This document shows positions 22,120 through 34,500 of a DNA stretch of 64,000 nucleotides, in pieces. This DNA is from Ditylenchus dipsaci (Eukaryota > Nematoda > Chromadorea > Rhabditida > Anguinidae). The stretch is taken from positions 186,001 to 250,000 of the forward strand of contig SADC01001330.1 of the NCBI GenBank assembly GCA_004194705.1, given 5' to 3'. How positions within the stretch are numbered: position 1 is the first letter of the stretch; every line of letters starts with the position of its first letter. The position numbers and the translations under genes were made by a program. Under the pieces are notes generated by a model. The model was not told the origin of the DNA. It saw only the letters and a program-made list of their open reading frames with translations, and made no database searches.

Positions 22120-22984
22120 GCAATTTTCGAAATCTTGCCTATGTCTTCCTGTTTTTTGTCCATATTCCTGTGTTATTTTTTTCAAACTCCTTCAAGCAAG
22201 TGTTGAGAATTTGTACCTGATGCATTGTTAATGAAATTAGGATTTTACTAATTCGTTCCCGAAACTTGCTGTAATCTTGTTTAGTTTGTAGTGTCCAAAC
22301 ACAGAAACTGATTTCACCGTCAACACAATAACAAAATAAAACAAAAAATACACAATAATATGCTGATTTTCTCTTAATTATTTTTTCTTGTTCACTTCTT
22401 TTATCTAAGCATCAAATATTCTGCAGAATTTGAAGCGACAAGCATATCCTAGAAAAAATGATTGTTTTCTGCATAATATACAAGAAATACAAGAATTTTC
22501 AGGACTTTTTAAATTTTCAGAGGTCAAATTTCGGTCTTTTTAGTAAAAAAGTGTTTATCAATCGTGTATTGTATTGGGCGTGTTTGCGGTGAGAAAAAAA
22601 TATTGTCCATTTTCTGCGGGCTTACAATGCAAGTACTATAACTGATAATTTTAGGAAATTTTAGAAAAATAATTTTAGGAAACGTTTTGAAAAATATACA
22701 ATATTGGGGTTAAAAAAGCAAAGCAAATTTGAAAAACGTTAACTGTAGGGTGCCCGTTCAATAGAGGTTATACGGTATGTGTGATTCTGTAACGATAGCT
22801 CGATGTGATCAGTAAGAGCTGGATAACGCCCTCATCAGAAGTGCCTGTTAACCATGATACGGGTATCATGGTTTTGCTAGAGTAATAAATTCATTGGCAC
22901 TTCCTCTAGCGCAAAATTTAATCAAGGTACAACCACCCGTAAAATAGGGATTCTTGACCCTGAATAGGCATAGAAAGATTTGAT
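22120..22984. other. AT-rich stretch, no recognised gene
   Basis: No family motif or clear exon was seen. A half-end of the ACCGTATAACCTCTATT family lies at about 22750-22775 and a GATACGGGTATC palindrome at about 22856. Confidence 0.35.
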
Positions 22985-23325
22985 TTTTAAAAATTCCATA
23001 ATTTTTTTTGGTTTTGCCTTGGTCAACCAAGGCAAAAAATAAAAAATATTCAAGAAAAAACCGTTTCTGAATTGGAGCCAAAATGTTTTTGAGTAAATTT
23101 TCGTGCGAAAACTAATAAGAATGATTTTATTCAAGTTACGCAAGATTCTTGATAAAAAAAATGCATAGAGGTTCTTTTTGCAATAGACGTGTTGAAAAAC
23201 ATAGTAAAATTGTTTTAGCACCAAAAATTTCTTGAATATTTTTTATTTTTTGCCTTGGTTGACCAAGGCAAAACCAAAAAAAACTTTATGGAATTTTCAG
23301 AAATCAAGGTATATCATGGTTTTAG
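22985..23325. repeat. Foldback with GGTTTTGCCTTGGTCAACC arms
   Basis: GGTTTTGCCTTGGTCAACCA at 23010-23030 and its inverse TTGCCTTGGTTGACCAAGGC at 23250-23275 sit in arms of about 90 bp that continue as AAAAAATATTCAAGAAA / TTTCTTGAATATTTTT. It is non-coding. Confidence 0.65.
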
Positions 23326-23405
23326 GCACTTCTGATTTTCGATTGATTTTTTTTGCAATAAGTCAGGTGGGAGGGGGGGGCTCGGCAAGTCCAACTGAGG
23401 GTCTT

Positions 23406-23626
23406 CAGGGTGGTCCATAAGTATTCGGAAAAGTTGGAAAAATTTCTGTTGTGAATTTTTTTGACTCCATCTTATTTCCCGTGTTTGATCTGCGTCTTTT
23501 TTTGTTTCGTGTCGAAAAGCTCCCAGGAGCTCATCTACTGTCATCGAATTACCTGGAGAAATAGATAGGGCGAGAGCTACCCATGCAAATTTTTCAAGAT
23601 TTTCCGAATTCTTTCGGGACACCCTG
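23406..23626. mobile_element. CAGGGTG-ended MITE
   Basis: Left end CAGGGTGGTCCATAAGTATT, right end CTTTCGGGACACCCTG followed by TA. It is about 221 bp. The ends fit the Tc1/mariner-type group; the left TA is mutated (TT). Confidence 0.55.
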
Positions 23627-23924
23627 TACACCGAAATGAGCCATGCCTTGTCAGACCGAGGGCCTTATTAGAGAAAATAAGTGGTGGGTAGACTCTAAAA
23701 CAGGGCTAGTAAGTCGCAATAACCCAGAATATTGCAAAGTCGCTCAAGAAATACTGATTTTTAAATTTTTTCTCTTGCATTTTTAGCACAAAATATAAGC
23801 ACCTTTAAGTCAAAATCAGCTGAGAAATGAGCGCACTCACTAGCCCTGCTCTAAAGTTATCCGAAATTAGGAATGTTTCACTATATTTAACCTTACTTTG
23901 ATGCGTTACAAAAAAATTACTTAC

Positions 23925-25808
23925 TTTTGAGCACTGGACTAGCTGGACTTCTCCTTTCTCTGTCTATCACTTCTTGGGCGCCATCTGGAGCAACTTGGTT
24001 GGTGTTGTCCACTTGGCCCTCCTTTTTCCAATTATCCAACAAGTCAATTAATTCTGATATCTCGGGCTGGGTGCTCATCAAGATTCTTTGCCGGTTAACG
24101 TCCTGATTGGTCCTGAGACGGGAGAGAGATCCGGTGGGGAAAGGGAGAAGATGAGTTGCGGGTTGATAGGTTGCTGGCTCTGCGAGGAGGGGGGCAACAT
24201 CCGCATGTATGAAACAGACGAGTATGGGAAGCTCTGAAAATTGGAAAACTGCATTAAATTGTGAAGTTTCGTGAATTTTATGCGCATTATCAGCTCAAGT
24301 TAATTTTTTTAACCTCCACCTAGCCGCAAAATCGTGAAAATTTAGGATCGATCACGTGCTCGTCCAAAATGTAAAAATCAGAACCGATAAAGCTTGTGGA
24401 ATTTCCTCTTTGCGGCGAGATACGGACCTTATGCTATGCTTACTAACGGCTAGTCGAGGTCGTGGTCGGGGTCGGGGTCGAGGCCGATCTCATAGTGCTT
24501 ACATGAGCAGGTCGAGGTCGAGCTCGGGCTATTTTATTTATAAATCCCGTTTCAAAAATATTTGAAATTTCTTTTCTCGCACCATGACTACCGCCCATTT
24601 TTTTGGTACAAAAGCTAATGTTTGGTACTATCCGGCGCAGAAATTTACAGCTTTCTTCTGGCTGTAATGGTTTCCAATATTTATTGCAAAATTGCTTGGA
24701 AAATTCAATTTTTCGGCGCTACCGGAGTATACAAAAGCTTAGAATAAAAAATTGGGGTTCGAGCGGGTTCGAACGAAATTTTTTTTTTACTGCAGTGGGA
24801 GCGTGCTGGGCTCATAACCCAGAGGTCAGTGGATCAAAACTACCCGGTGCTACCAGTAAAAAACAAAAGTTCGTTAAGATAAGTATGACTAATTTCTTAC
24901 AAAAAAATAGGTTTGCACTAGCATGCGCACTTGATTGGTACTTGATTCAAAGCAAGTAGGTGCGAATCTAATATCTGGGACGTTAAGAGTGCACACGGCA
25001 TATTAAGTCCTCTTCTTACGAGAGTTTAAACAACCGAAGATATTTGGTTTACTTCAAAAATTCATAATGATGTGATTGACACCACATCGGAAAGCCAATA
25101 TTTTAAGGAAAAACATCTCAGGGGTGAAGAAGATGCTTTACTAGGGGTGAAAAAGCCCCCCCCCCCCCAAACAGCCACCAAATTCAAAGCTTCGAAATAT
25201 TGAGATGTTTGTAGGGTTTTTCACCCTTAGTAACTGTTTTGGATTTCATTTGCTTTTAGAATAAACTTTTGATTAGGCATGTTTATACTCATTTTGTAGG
25301 CCGGAATGTGCTCTACAAAATGTATATTTAAAAATAAAAGCATTCACTTATAATTTTTTGTAAGATAGAACCTAAAAATAGTTGAAAGTTGGCCATAACT
25401 GAGGGTGCTGACTTGACAACTTTGCACGCCGTGTACGAAAATTTTTACTCATAGATTTTACTCATAAATTTTTACTCACAGCTAATTTTTTTCGCCCATT
25501 GGCACTAGTAATAAGGTTCCCTGCAACTTGTAAAAAACCGTTTGTCGATCACTAGTCAAAATCGTGCCTATTTGAAAAAACAGCTCGAGATGTTCCCTTG
25601 TCAGTTAATTTTAGCAAAAAATTTCGCGAGTAGCGAATAACACAACTACACAACTTACCCTAATATTCCTGTGCTGCAACAGTTCCTCTAGTGATGAGGA
25701 TCTTCTCTGCTGGTGCAGTCCCATAGGGTTCATGCCCACCGTTGGCTGGCTAAGAATGGTCACTAATAAGACTAGTAAAATGTGTTTGAAAGCATCAGAA
25801 CAAGACAT
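23925..25808 (-). CDS. Putative small secreted preproprotein (two visible exons)
   Basis: Exon 1 is 25808-25659 (50 codons) and starts MSCSDAFKHILLVLLVTILS, a signal peptide ending near QPTVG, followed by MNPMGLHQQRRSSSLEELLQ; donor AGG|GTAAGT. Exon 2 begins after TTTTCAG at 24233 in matching phase 0. As written it ends in TGA at 24080-24078, giving about 101 aa. One extra C in the CCCCCC run at about 24195-24200 would instead keep the frame open to a good donor AAAA|GTAAGT at 23925, adding PEISELIDLLDNWKKEGQ and a basic-acidic tail. No cysteines follow the signal peptide. Family unknown; a neuropeptide-like or other secreted precursor is only a guess. Further 3' exons may exist. Confidence 0.5.
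24791..24855 (+). tRNA. Initiator tRNA-Met-derived pseudogene ending in CCA
   Basis: GTGGGAGCGTGCTGGGCTCA then TAACCCAGAGGTC and TGGATCAAAAC is very close to eukaryotic initiator tRNA-Met: anticodon arm CTGGG-CTCATAA-CCCAG with CAT. The 5' acceptor strand is missing. The 3' end reads TGCTACCA, so the CCA, normally added after transcription, appears in the DNA. It is bounded by TTTTTACTG and CAGTAAAAA, an inverted repeat. It is a pseudogene or tRNA-derived mobile sequence. Confidence 0.55.
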
Positions 25809-25819
25809 GGGGGACAACT

Positions 25820-26515
25820 GAGAGAGCATTATTGCGGGGACCACCCTAAAGTAACTAATTTTTGGTATAATTAGACAAGAATTAGTTGTTTGCTTTTTGT
25901 TTAAACAAAAGCAAACAAAGAGCAAAATTCACATGGTTTAATTATGGAAATAAGTAGGTGAAAAGTTGCTTAAGAAATTAAAAGACAGCCATAATAAATT
26001 TTTGAGTGTTGAACAATAAAAAGAATGAAGTTCATCATAGATAACCTACACAGAGGGTTGCAGTTCATCGCTGAATTCCGACTCGGGTTGAGATCAGAAT
26101 CTTTCTTGTCAAGAATGCTTTTCTACCCTTCTAAAGTTTTAAGTAGGCTTGAAAAGTAGAAACGGACATAAAAGGGGCTATTTTCCAGTTTTAGACTCTA
26201 AGAGTTGTAAATTATAGTAAAAATTCTTCTGTCTTATGAGATGGAGCTATAAAGGTAGTAAAAAAATTCGATAGTTTCACTTTTAAAATCTATCGTGAAC
26301 GTATCTTAAAGTTCGCCTGTGACTCGCAGCTGGGTCCTATACTTTTCTACGCCAATTTTCGAAAATTTCTGGCAGTTGTTTTCATTAGGACTATCATTCC
26401 TGATACAATGTAATCCTACTTTAGGGTATCGGGGTATCAGTAGTCGCTAATCATAAAGACTTTGAGTTTTTTAAACAAAGACCCGAAAAATCGTAATCCT
26501 TAAGATTTGTTACAC
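25820..26515. other. No recognised gene
   Basis: It is upstream of the secreted-protein gene and should contain its 5' UTR and promoter. No clear TATA box or element ends were identified. Confidence 0.3.
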
Positions 26516-26519
26516 TTAA

Positions 26520-27364
26520 CCCTAGAAAGGGCACGTTAAAGGACCCTGTCTCTTCCTTATCATGGCAATTTGAAAGGTTTGAATGCGCGCGGGACCACAC
26601 ACATTTTGTCAATAATAATTTCGAATTGTTTTTTATTTCTGCTTATTGTTTAGAAAAGAAATTTAGTAAATTTGTTCAAGATTTAAAAACAATCACTAGT
26701 CGAGCCCAACGCTGCTTGACAATGCCAGATCGGACAACTTATTCGCCTTTCACTACTCCATAACTGTCACTGTTACAGTGTGATTTATATCAAATAGAAG
26801 ATAACGTTTGAAATTCAAAATGCAAACAAAAAAAATAATTCGAAAACATTATTGACGAAAAATTTGTGGTCCCGCGCGCATTCAAACTTTTGAAATTGCC
26901 ATGATAAGGAAGAGACAGGGTCCTTTAATATTGCCCTTTCTGAACCACGTGACCACATTGTGGTCATACTAAATGAGTTTGAATTTGAAATGGTGATGGG
27001 TTACAAACCTTAAGGTTTCTATTTTTTCTAATTTTTATTTTTTCAGATGGTTTTCAATAAAAGTCATATACCCTTTTTTAACACATCGAACAACATTTGT
27101 ATAAAAGCACAAAAAAGTTCTCTGAGTTATGGAACCCACAATTGTTTTGCAACTGAATTGGTTCATATATGACCACAATGTGGTCACGTGGCTCAGAACC
27201 TCCATCACCTTAAATTGGGTTATATTTCTGCCGGGTATTGTTTGATCAGCCTTCAAAATATGTCATTTTGAAGCTGAGATTATTATCTTCCTAGATGATC
27301 TTACCGTTTTTTCAAACGGGATAAGTTGACACGACCACATTGTGGTCCACGTGCCCTTTCTAGG
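26520..27364. mobile_element. piggyBac-type MITE (TTAA, CCCTAGAAAGG ends)
   Basis: TTAA|CCCTAGAAAGGGCACG at 26516 and CGTGCCCTTTCTAGGG|TTAA ending 27368. Both the TTAA duplication and the CCCTAGAAAG terminus are those of the piggyBac superfamily. A second inverted pair inside, ACCACATTGTGGTC words, recurs at 26946, 27170 and 27330. Only 20 bp from its left end a different TTAA element (26540-26924) is inserted. Confidence 0.8.
26540..26924. mobile_element. Kolobok-like TTAA MITE (AGGACCCTGTC ends), nested
   Basis: TTAA|AGGACCCTGTCTCTTCCTTA at 26536 and ..GAAGAGACAGGGTCCT|TTAA ending 26928. Inverted arms of about 90 bp include GCGCGCGGGACCAC. It is a family relative of the elements at 46184, 55930, 61381 and 12095. 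It is inserted inside the piggyBac MITE. Confidence 0.75.
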
Positions 27365-27368
27365 GTTA

Positions 27369-28580
27369 AAGGGCACAAAACCACTGCTAAACATTTCAAA
27401 TGTTTGGGTAAAAATGTGTCGGAACCAACTTGGAGTTAAACAGAATGGGGGTGGCGCGTTATCAAGACTCGACTGCAACAAAAAAAATTTAACAAAAACA
27501 CTTAAAAACACTATCTTATCACCGACTATGAATTTACTAAAAAATGATTCACCTCGGTTAAAAAAACATTTATTTGCATGCACCCTGGAAGTGATATCTG
27601 CAAGAAATCCACCAAAGTGAAAAATTAGTTCAAAAATGCAAAAACTGCCAATAATTACAGCGTTTTGAATGACGTTTAGTTGTGTTTTCTGTAGGTGGCT
27701 AACATACATCCAACCAACGATATGACAACACCAACCAAATGCGCAACAGAAAAAAATTGAGGCAGGGCCGTTGAAGCGGGGGTGAATGGGGATTGGCCGT
27801 AATTTTATGGAAATTTAATTCGCCTATTTGGCATCAAGAACTACTGGCAAAGTTCGTGTATTTTCATGGGAGAATTAATTCAAGCTCATCACCCAATTAA
27901 TTGGTCCTCAATTGCCAGTCTAGGCCATGAAACGAACTAAATATATAAAAGTAATAAAAAATTCAGAAAAAGTCAGATTTAGCTGAGAAGCGGAAAAATA
28001 TAACTGTAAATTTGAAAGTTGCGACAGCAACTTAAAATTTTAATGTTTTTGTCCAAAGGATAGCCCAAATAGCTCACAGTTAACTATTTATGTATTCATA
28101 CATCAATCATCATTTCACTAATTAACTTACAAACAATTATTTGTTAGACAAATGACATTTCTAGTTTTCATATGCTGTAAATTCAGAGTAGCAAGCAGCC
28201 TCAAAAAATGGTCGCCAATCCATCTTTGTGTTTTTTAGTATGCCATTTATATGCATTCGCAGAACCATAGATGAGAAAAGTTATTAGCATAAGCTACATA
28301 AGAAAACAATAAGAGTAAAAAACACGGAAAGCTAGACAGAAAGACGGAATCGGGGCGTTTAAACTTTAAAGCTTTTGTGTGAGTTTTTAAGGTTTTTTGA
28401 CAAATCTAATTATTCTATCAATTTTCCAAACGCAGATAAAAAACATTGAACTATCTTTGAAAACAACGTGGTCAAAAATTATGAAAATACAATGAAACGT
28501 AACAAAACTATGAAATGTTAAAAAAGAAATAAAGTTCGCGCAAAATATATATCTCAATACTTTCAGATTAACCTGGTGTG
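27369..28580. other. No convincing gene; upstream region of PEX1
   Basis: A 148-codon minus-strand open frame (27709-27263) runs from the end of the piggyBac MITE into unique DNA but shows no family motif and no codon bias I can see. The PEX1 promoter should lie in 28300-28580; no TATA box or initiator could be assigned. Confidence 0.35.
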
Positions 28581-31500
28581 ATGAACGGTTATCTGGAGTC
28601 ACACGCCAAAACTTCGGTCATTTCACTAACTTTAAATACAATAGTCCCTAGCACCTCAGGACTCACTAGGAATTGCTTTGGCTACCTCTCAAACTCCAGC
28701 CATTCTGCACTAACTGATCAAAAGTCTTTCAATATATTTGGCTACTTCAATTGCTTAATACCTAAACCATCATGTTCTATAGTTTCTTTTCCAATTCAAT
28801 GTTTTTCCAGTCAAAGACCTCCCTTCCAAACCATATTTCTAAACGACAGATTTGCTGCTATGTACGGACTAAGTGATGGAGTTGAGGTATCTTTCATTAA
28901 CAGCCTAGAAAATTTAATAACAACGTGCTTTTAGATTTTATTAGAACCGATACAAAATCTTCAAAAATGCACATCTATAGAATTCATGCCACTGAGCTAT
29001 GAAGACTGGAATATCATAGTAAGTTGGTACAACAATTAGTAGTTGAGAGGAAAAATTGATATTGCAGGAACAGTCGGCTTATCAAATAGAAGAATTCCTA
29101 TTACACCAAATAAGAGTAGTTCAACAGGACATGAGAGTGATTTTATTCCTAGGCACAAGCATCTCAATCAAACTACGAGTAGGTTAGTCTCCGAAAATTG
29201 TTCAATATGCAATCGAAAACTCAACCCAACAAAATATCTGTCAATGCGAGATTATAAAGTCGACGCTCTACATAAGATACCCCTAGGGGACCGGCCTGAG
29301 AAGTATCTCATGTGGAGCGTATCTTATGAAGATGTATTCAGCCAAATTTTTTAAAAAGCGTATCTTATAAAGAGCGTTCGTCATGCAGGGCATATTTAGC
29401 TAAATTTTTTAAGAGTGCATCTTATAAGGAGCGTATTTAGGTGCATACTGATAAAATCATAAATGTATATTTATGCGTAAACAAAACATAACAAAAATTT
29501 ATCAAGCACTTGGATGAAAGAATCTATGAACAACGTTTTAAAAAAAACACAATGGTTTCTTTGAGACAAAAAATTTTCATTTAATTTCCATAAATACCTC
29601 AACGATATGTCATTAGAAAGCTCGTAATGTGCGCATTCTTTTGCATAAGAAATCAGACTAACCTATTTGCAAAATTGGCATGCATATATTGGCGTACATA
29701 GTTGCATATGCGAAAACCGTGACTTGGTCGGTTCACAGGGGCAGATGACCACCATATAGTTACTCTTTGCAAATTTTTTGTGAGCTTAGATGAGCTTTAA
29801 CACAGGAATTTACAAAAACTGCGACAATTTACAATGAAAACAATGACATTGGTTTTCCTTAGATCTGCAGTAGCAACAAAAAGGCGCGAATTTGAAATTG
29901 GTTCTCTTCTTCACGTAATTTAAAGATACAGTCAAACCTCTATACAACGGCACCTCTATATAACGGCACCCCCTATATAACGGCACCCAAAATAAGACTA
30001 ATTTGGTCGGGTTAGACTAAAATTCAGTCAAAGTAAACCATCTATATAACGGCACCTTCTATATAACGGCACTTTTTTGCGGTCCCTAGGGGTGCCGTTA
30101 TATAGAGGTTTGACTGTATCTTATGAGTAGCGGTATTTAAAGGCTCGGGACTGGCCTAGGGGTATCTTATATGGATCGTATCTTATGAAGAGCAAATCTT
30201 ATGAAGAATGTTGATTTGCCTTGTTCAGTCCGAAACCAAGCAAATAGTTTCAAAGCGTATCTTATAAAGAGCGTACCGTATTTTCTCTATTAAGTCCCCC
30301 TCTCTAATAACTCCCCCCTATTTCGACCCCATATCTCAGCCTAAGGAAAAATTTTTGTAAATCTGTTTTTTGCGTTTTTCTTAATCACCACGATCTTAGT
30401 TGATTCCACTTTTTAGATTTCGGTCGGGCATCCGAAAATCTCAAAATCGAAATATTTTTTTTCCGATTTTTTAAGGGTTGAAAAATAACTCCCCAGGGGA
30501 CTTACTACAGAAAATACGGTATCTTATGTAGAGGGTAACCTATAAAGAGCTTCGACTGTACTCCAAAATGATTTTATTGGGAAAAGTGTAATACATTCAT
30601 ACAATCAATAGTAATAATTTGTGATTCCTCATTCCGTGTAATCCTCCGAAGCTTCGAGTCCTTCGGTGCCACTCCCTTTGTGCATATCCTCCAAGTGAGC
30701 GTAAATCTTTCGAGAAGCGTCGACCAAAATTTTTCATTGGCCCCAGCGCCGGCGCCGGGTTTTCCGAATGCCGTCTTAAGACGAAAACAATTTTAACGCA
30801 AAATTTTACATCAACTTTACCCAGGGCCAGTGTCTCCAAAAAACCGAAACGGAATGCCACAAACCGAAGCAGAAACCGAAATTCGGTTTTCGGTTTATGT
30901 TCATGAAACTTTCAGTTTCGGTTTCTGCTTTTGAAACTTTTGGTTACTGATTTCGGTTTCGGTTTTTGAAATTTTCAGTTTCTGCTTTCGGTTTCTGATT
31001 TTGATTTCTAATTCTGCTTTTGATTTCTGCTTTTAAAACTGATTTTTTGGTTCGTATACTTCTGCATATTATGTGAATTTTGTTTTTATTTTGTGGATAT
31101 TCGTGTGGATCAAGACAATAGGAAACTTTGACTTCATACCCAAACCGAAAGCACAAACCGAAAGTTTAAAAGCAGAAACCGAAAGTTTCATGAGCATAAA
31201 CCGAAACCGAAAACCAAAAATTTCAAATGCAGAAGCATTATGCTTCTGCTTCTTTTCGGTTTTTGCTTTCTGCGGTTATATTTCGGCTTCTGCTTTCCGT
31301 TTCGGTTTTTTGAAACACTGTAGGGCTTCCAAATCACAATTTTAAAATAAAGGACGTTTTTATGAAATAAAACTTTTATATTATTATCAAAGGCATTTGG
31401 TCAAAAGTGCCATTTTATCCAGTGCTTGTTGGGCTTTGAGTTCCAAAAATAAAGCTTTTGACTTCAGATCTCAAAATTTCTAAATATTTGAGGTTCCAAA

Positions 31501-34500
31501 TAAAGACCAAATCTTTAAATAAAGGAAGCCCTGACTTTACCTAGTTTTTTAGAAAGCACTTCACCCCCTTCAGATGAAGGCCCTGCATTGGTCATGTCTA
31601 CAGACACCTTAGTGTTGGTTGCCCCGTTGAAGAATTCCTCGACAAATATATGGAATTCTATTATCCCAAAAACCGACACAGGGAATTGGTCGATATTGCA
31701 AGATGTCGAGGATATTGACAGTTATGACATAAAGCCATTTATAAAATGTTCCAGTGCTCAACAAATGTTCAGGTGATATTCATGTCTAGAATTACGATTG
31801 TGAAATTTAGTCTAAATTTAGAGTACTTCCTGCGTCTTTTACTGACTCTGACGTAACTTCGCAGCTGTTTAATGTAGTGGTTGTGCTATATGAGAAGCAA
31901 GGTAACTACTTTATTTTCTCACCACAGCATTGTAAAAAACCACTTCTTGCTATTTTCTGATCTTCAGATGCTATTTTTGTCACATTTTTTGTTTGTTTGT
32001 ATTTTTGACATTTTTTGTAATCTTACTGGCTGTAACACAAAAATTGTGTAAAACCCGAAATAAATTTCAATTTTTCTATTCATTCAAACCTTTTGGAGGG
32101 CTTTACTTGCTAAATTTATAAATGTTTAAGACCGTACAGTCTACTCCAAAGCGCAGATTGTGAAGTTAGAAAGCTACGAAACACAACTTTCCACTTGTGC
32201 CGTTCTGATTCAGCTTGCCAGTCCTACTGCAAACTTTATCCCCCAAAACTCTAATGGTCACGATGATGTTCTATTAAAATTGGCTGGAAATTTATTGGTT
32301 TGTTTTTAAATTTCAAACTATTTTTTGAATGCAGGCGTAATTTGTTTTAGAAAGCCAATGAGAATAACAAAGTCAAACACTGCTGGATTTCTCCAGCTAT
32401 GTCTAAACTTTTCAGTGATTGCACTTGGTTGTCGGTTGATTATTTAGTTGAGGAGAAGGAGTTACAAAAGATCGAGAGGCTGGAAGTACCTTTTTACAGT
32501 CAACAATTGGTAATTTTTATTTATTTTCTGACATAAAAAAGTATGATCGGCACCTCCTCACTAGGGTTTCTAGCCCCATGACAATTTTTTTTACCGCTCT
32601 TTACGTTTTTTGCCGATCGTCTCTGTCCCGGCTCCCCGTAAAATATCAGTCCTTGTTCTGGGTTCTAATGGATTCTGCATGAAATTCGGGTACTCAAACT
32701 CGAACTTCAAAATTTTACCGGCTTTGATTAACCAGAAAAAGTACCCGACTCGATAACTCCGCATATATCCAATACGAACATAAACTTCCAAGCAGTGTAG
32801 TTAACTCGTCCTCGTCTTTCGTTCTTGTACTCGTCCTCGTACTACGAGGACGAGCCCCCTTCTATATAGTTGCCATAATATAGTTGCCAAGCAAAGCCAG
32901 AAATATGATACCTAGGCTTTTTCAGAGATCTCACTTCATAATAGGCAAAGAAAAAAGTACCTATTTTTGTGGTTTTTTTTATGAATAAGTGAAATCTTGA
33001 AATCACTTTGAAGAAGTCGCGTGGTTTTGTCATTTAAGAATAAAAATATACAATCGTTCAAGCAAAGATGTGAAGTTTTTCAATGAAAAATTGCTTTTTT
33101 TTGCTTTTTAGTATAAAGTACGAGCAAAAATAGAAAGGACGAGAAAAAGACGAGGACGAAGACGAGTACGAGTGATTTGAAAAGGTTGTTACGAGGATGA
33201 GTACAAAGTACGAGTCCAGAAAATTTTTGGTACGAACTACGAGGACGAGAAAATTGAAACTTCCCTGCACTGCTGCCAAGCAGGCATAATTGCGAATAGG
33301 ACAGAGGGACCAATTCAACCGACCACTAGTTACCCAAATAAAAAGTTAGTAAGTTTGATATTTTGCAGCAAAAACTAATACCTGAATCGCTCCAAAAGTC
33401 TTTTACTGACTCTATTTTTTCAAACTTACACATTCCTTATGTGATGCCAATGAGTGGACAGGATATTTCGATGAATTTCACTGCAGGTAAACATTTTTGA
33501 AATTTTCTCGCATAGACTTAAGCACAGACAATAGCCCATGGGTTGCATGTGACTTCTCGTTCTTATTTTCATTCCATTATTAAGAAAAGCGATAAAAATC
33601 AGAACAAAAAATATCTGCGGGAAAATTTAGATAAAAAACTACTTTGTTGAAAGTTTTTTAAAGAAAAATTTCTTGTTCTTTGAAAAAAATTTAAATTTTT
33701 TGGTTCTTATTTTTTTTCTTAAAAAAGTCGGGTGCACCTGCGTTAAAAACATAATAAATCTATCAAGTTGACTTGAGCACCTTGTAAATTGTTACTTGCC
33801 CTGCCTAAACTTTGTTTTAGAAACTCGTACAATAAAAATAAAACCGTACTGTTCCAATCGCTTTGCTGAATATGCTTACATATGGTCAGGCATCAGTGTT
33901 CCAATTGTAATTTTTGCAGTTGTGTTTCTGAAAAATTTCGCAATATAAATGTATTTTAAGATTTCTTTACCGCACCAGGAAGAACTCACCACTAGTGCTC
34001 GAAAAAATGAGGAACATTCTGAAGATAAATTGAGAAATTTTACGCAAAGTGACATGGCGATTGAGGAGTTGAGGTGAGTTTTCTTTGTTACACATTTGAT
34101 CGTAATTTTAAACAACGGTGCAAAAAGCGCCTACCGGCGCCTTCATCGTGTTTTCACTCATGAAAAGTTCTTAATTAATAAAAGTGAACTACCATATAAC
34201 CTCTATTAATCCTCCACCCTCTATTAAACCCCCACCCTCTAATAATCCCCCCCTCCAATTTTAAGGGCGGCTGCGCCGCTTTTTCTTTAACGTTTTTCTA
34301 GTTAATTTTTATTTTTTGAACTCAATGATTGTCATTCCACAAATGTGACCTTGATCCAATAACATTCAGCTTTAATTTTTTATCGTGCTGCCATCTTGAC
34401 CTAGTTCTTATTTTTGTTCTTGCAAAGAATTTCCAGGCCCTTCGATTGACCTACCTGGTTTGAAGCACGCTATTTGTGTATCTTCTGATTCTGATCGAGG

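Larger units (their letters stand above)
29183..31573. repeat. PEX1 intron 3: transposon cluster
   Basis: It contains a diverged copy of the GAACAACGTTTTAAAA..ACCACCATATAGTTACTC family (29527-29780; relative of 17400-17745), the pogo-like MITE 29929-30116, the ACCGTATTTTC element 30274-30522, and the CCGAAA-word element 30828-31320. The 29260-29450 and 30130-30260 stretches repeat CTTATAAAGAGCGTA words. No extra PEX1 exon is needed here because exons 3 and 4 join in phase. Confidence 0.6.

Noticed and set aside
27263..27709. 148-codon minus-strand open frame
   Set aside because: It partly covers the end of the piggyBac MITE, has no recognised motif, and no splice or start context; chance open frame is as likely.
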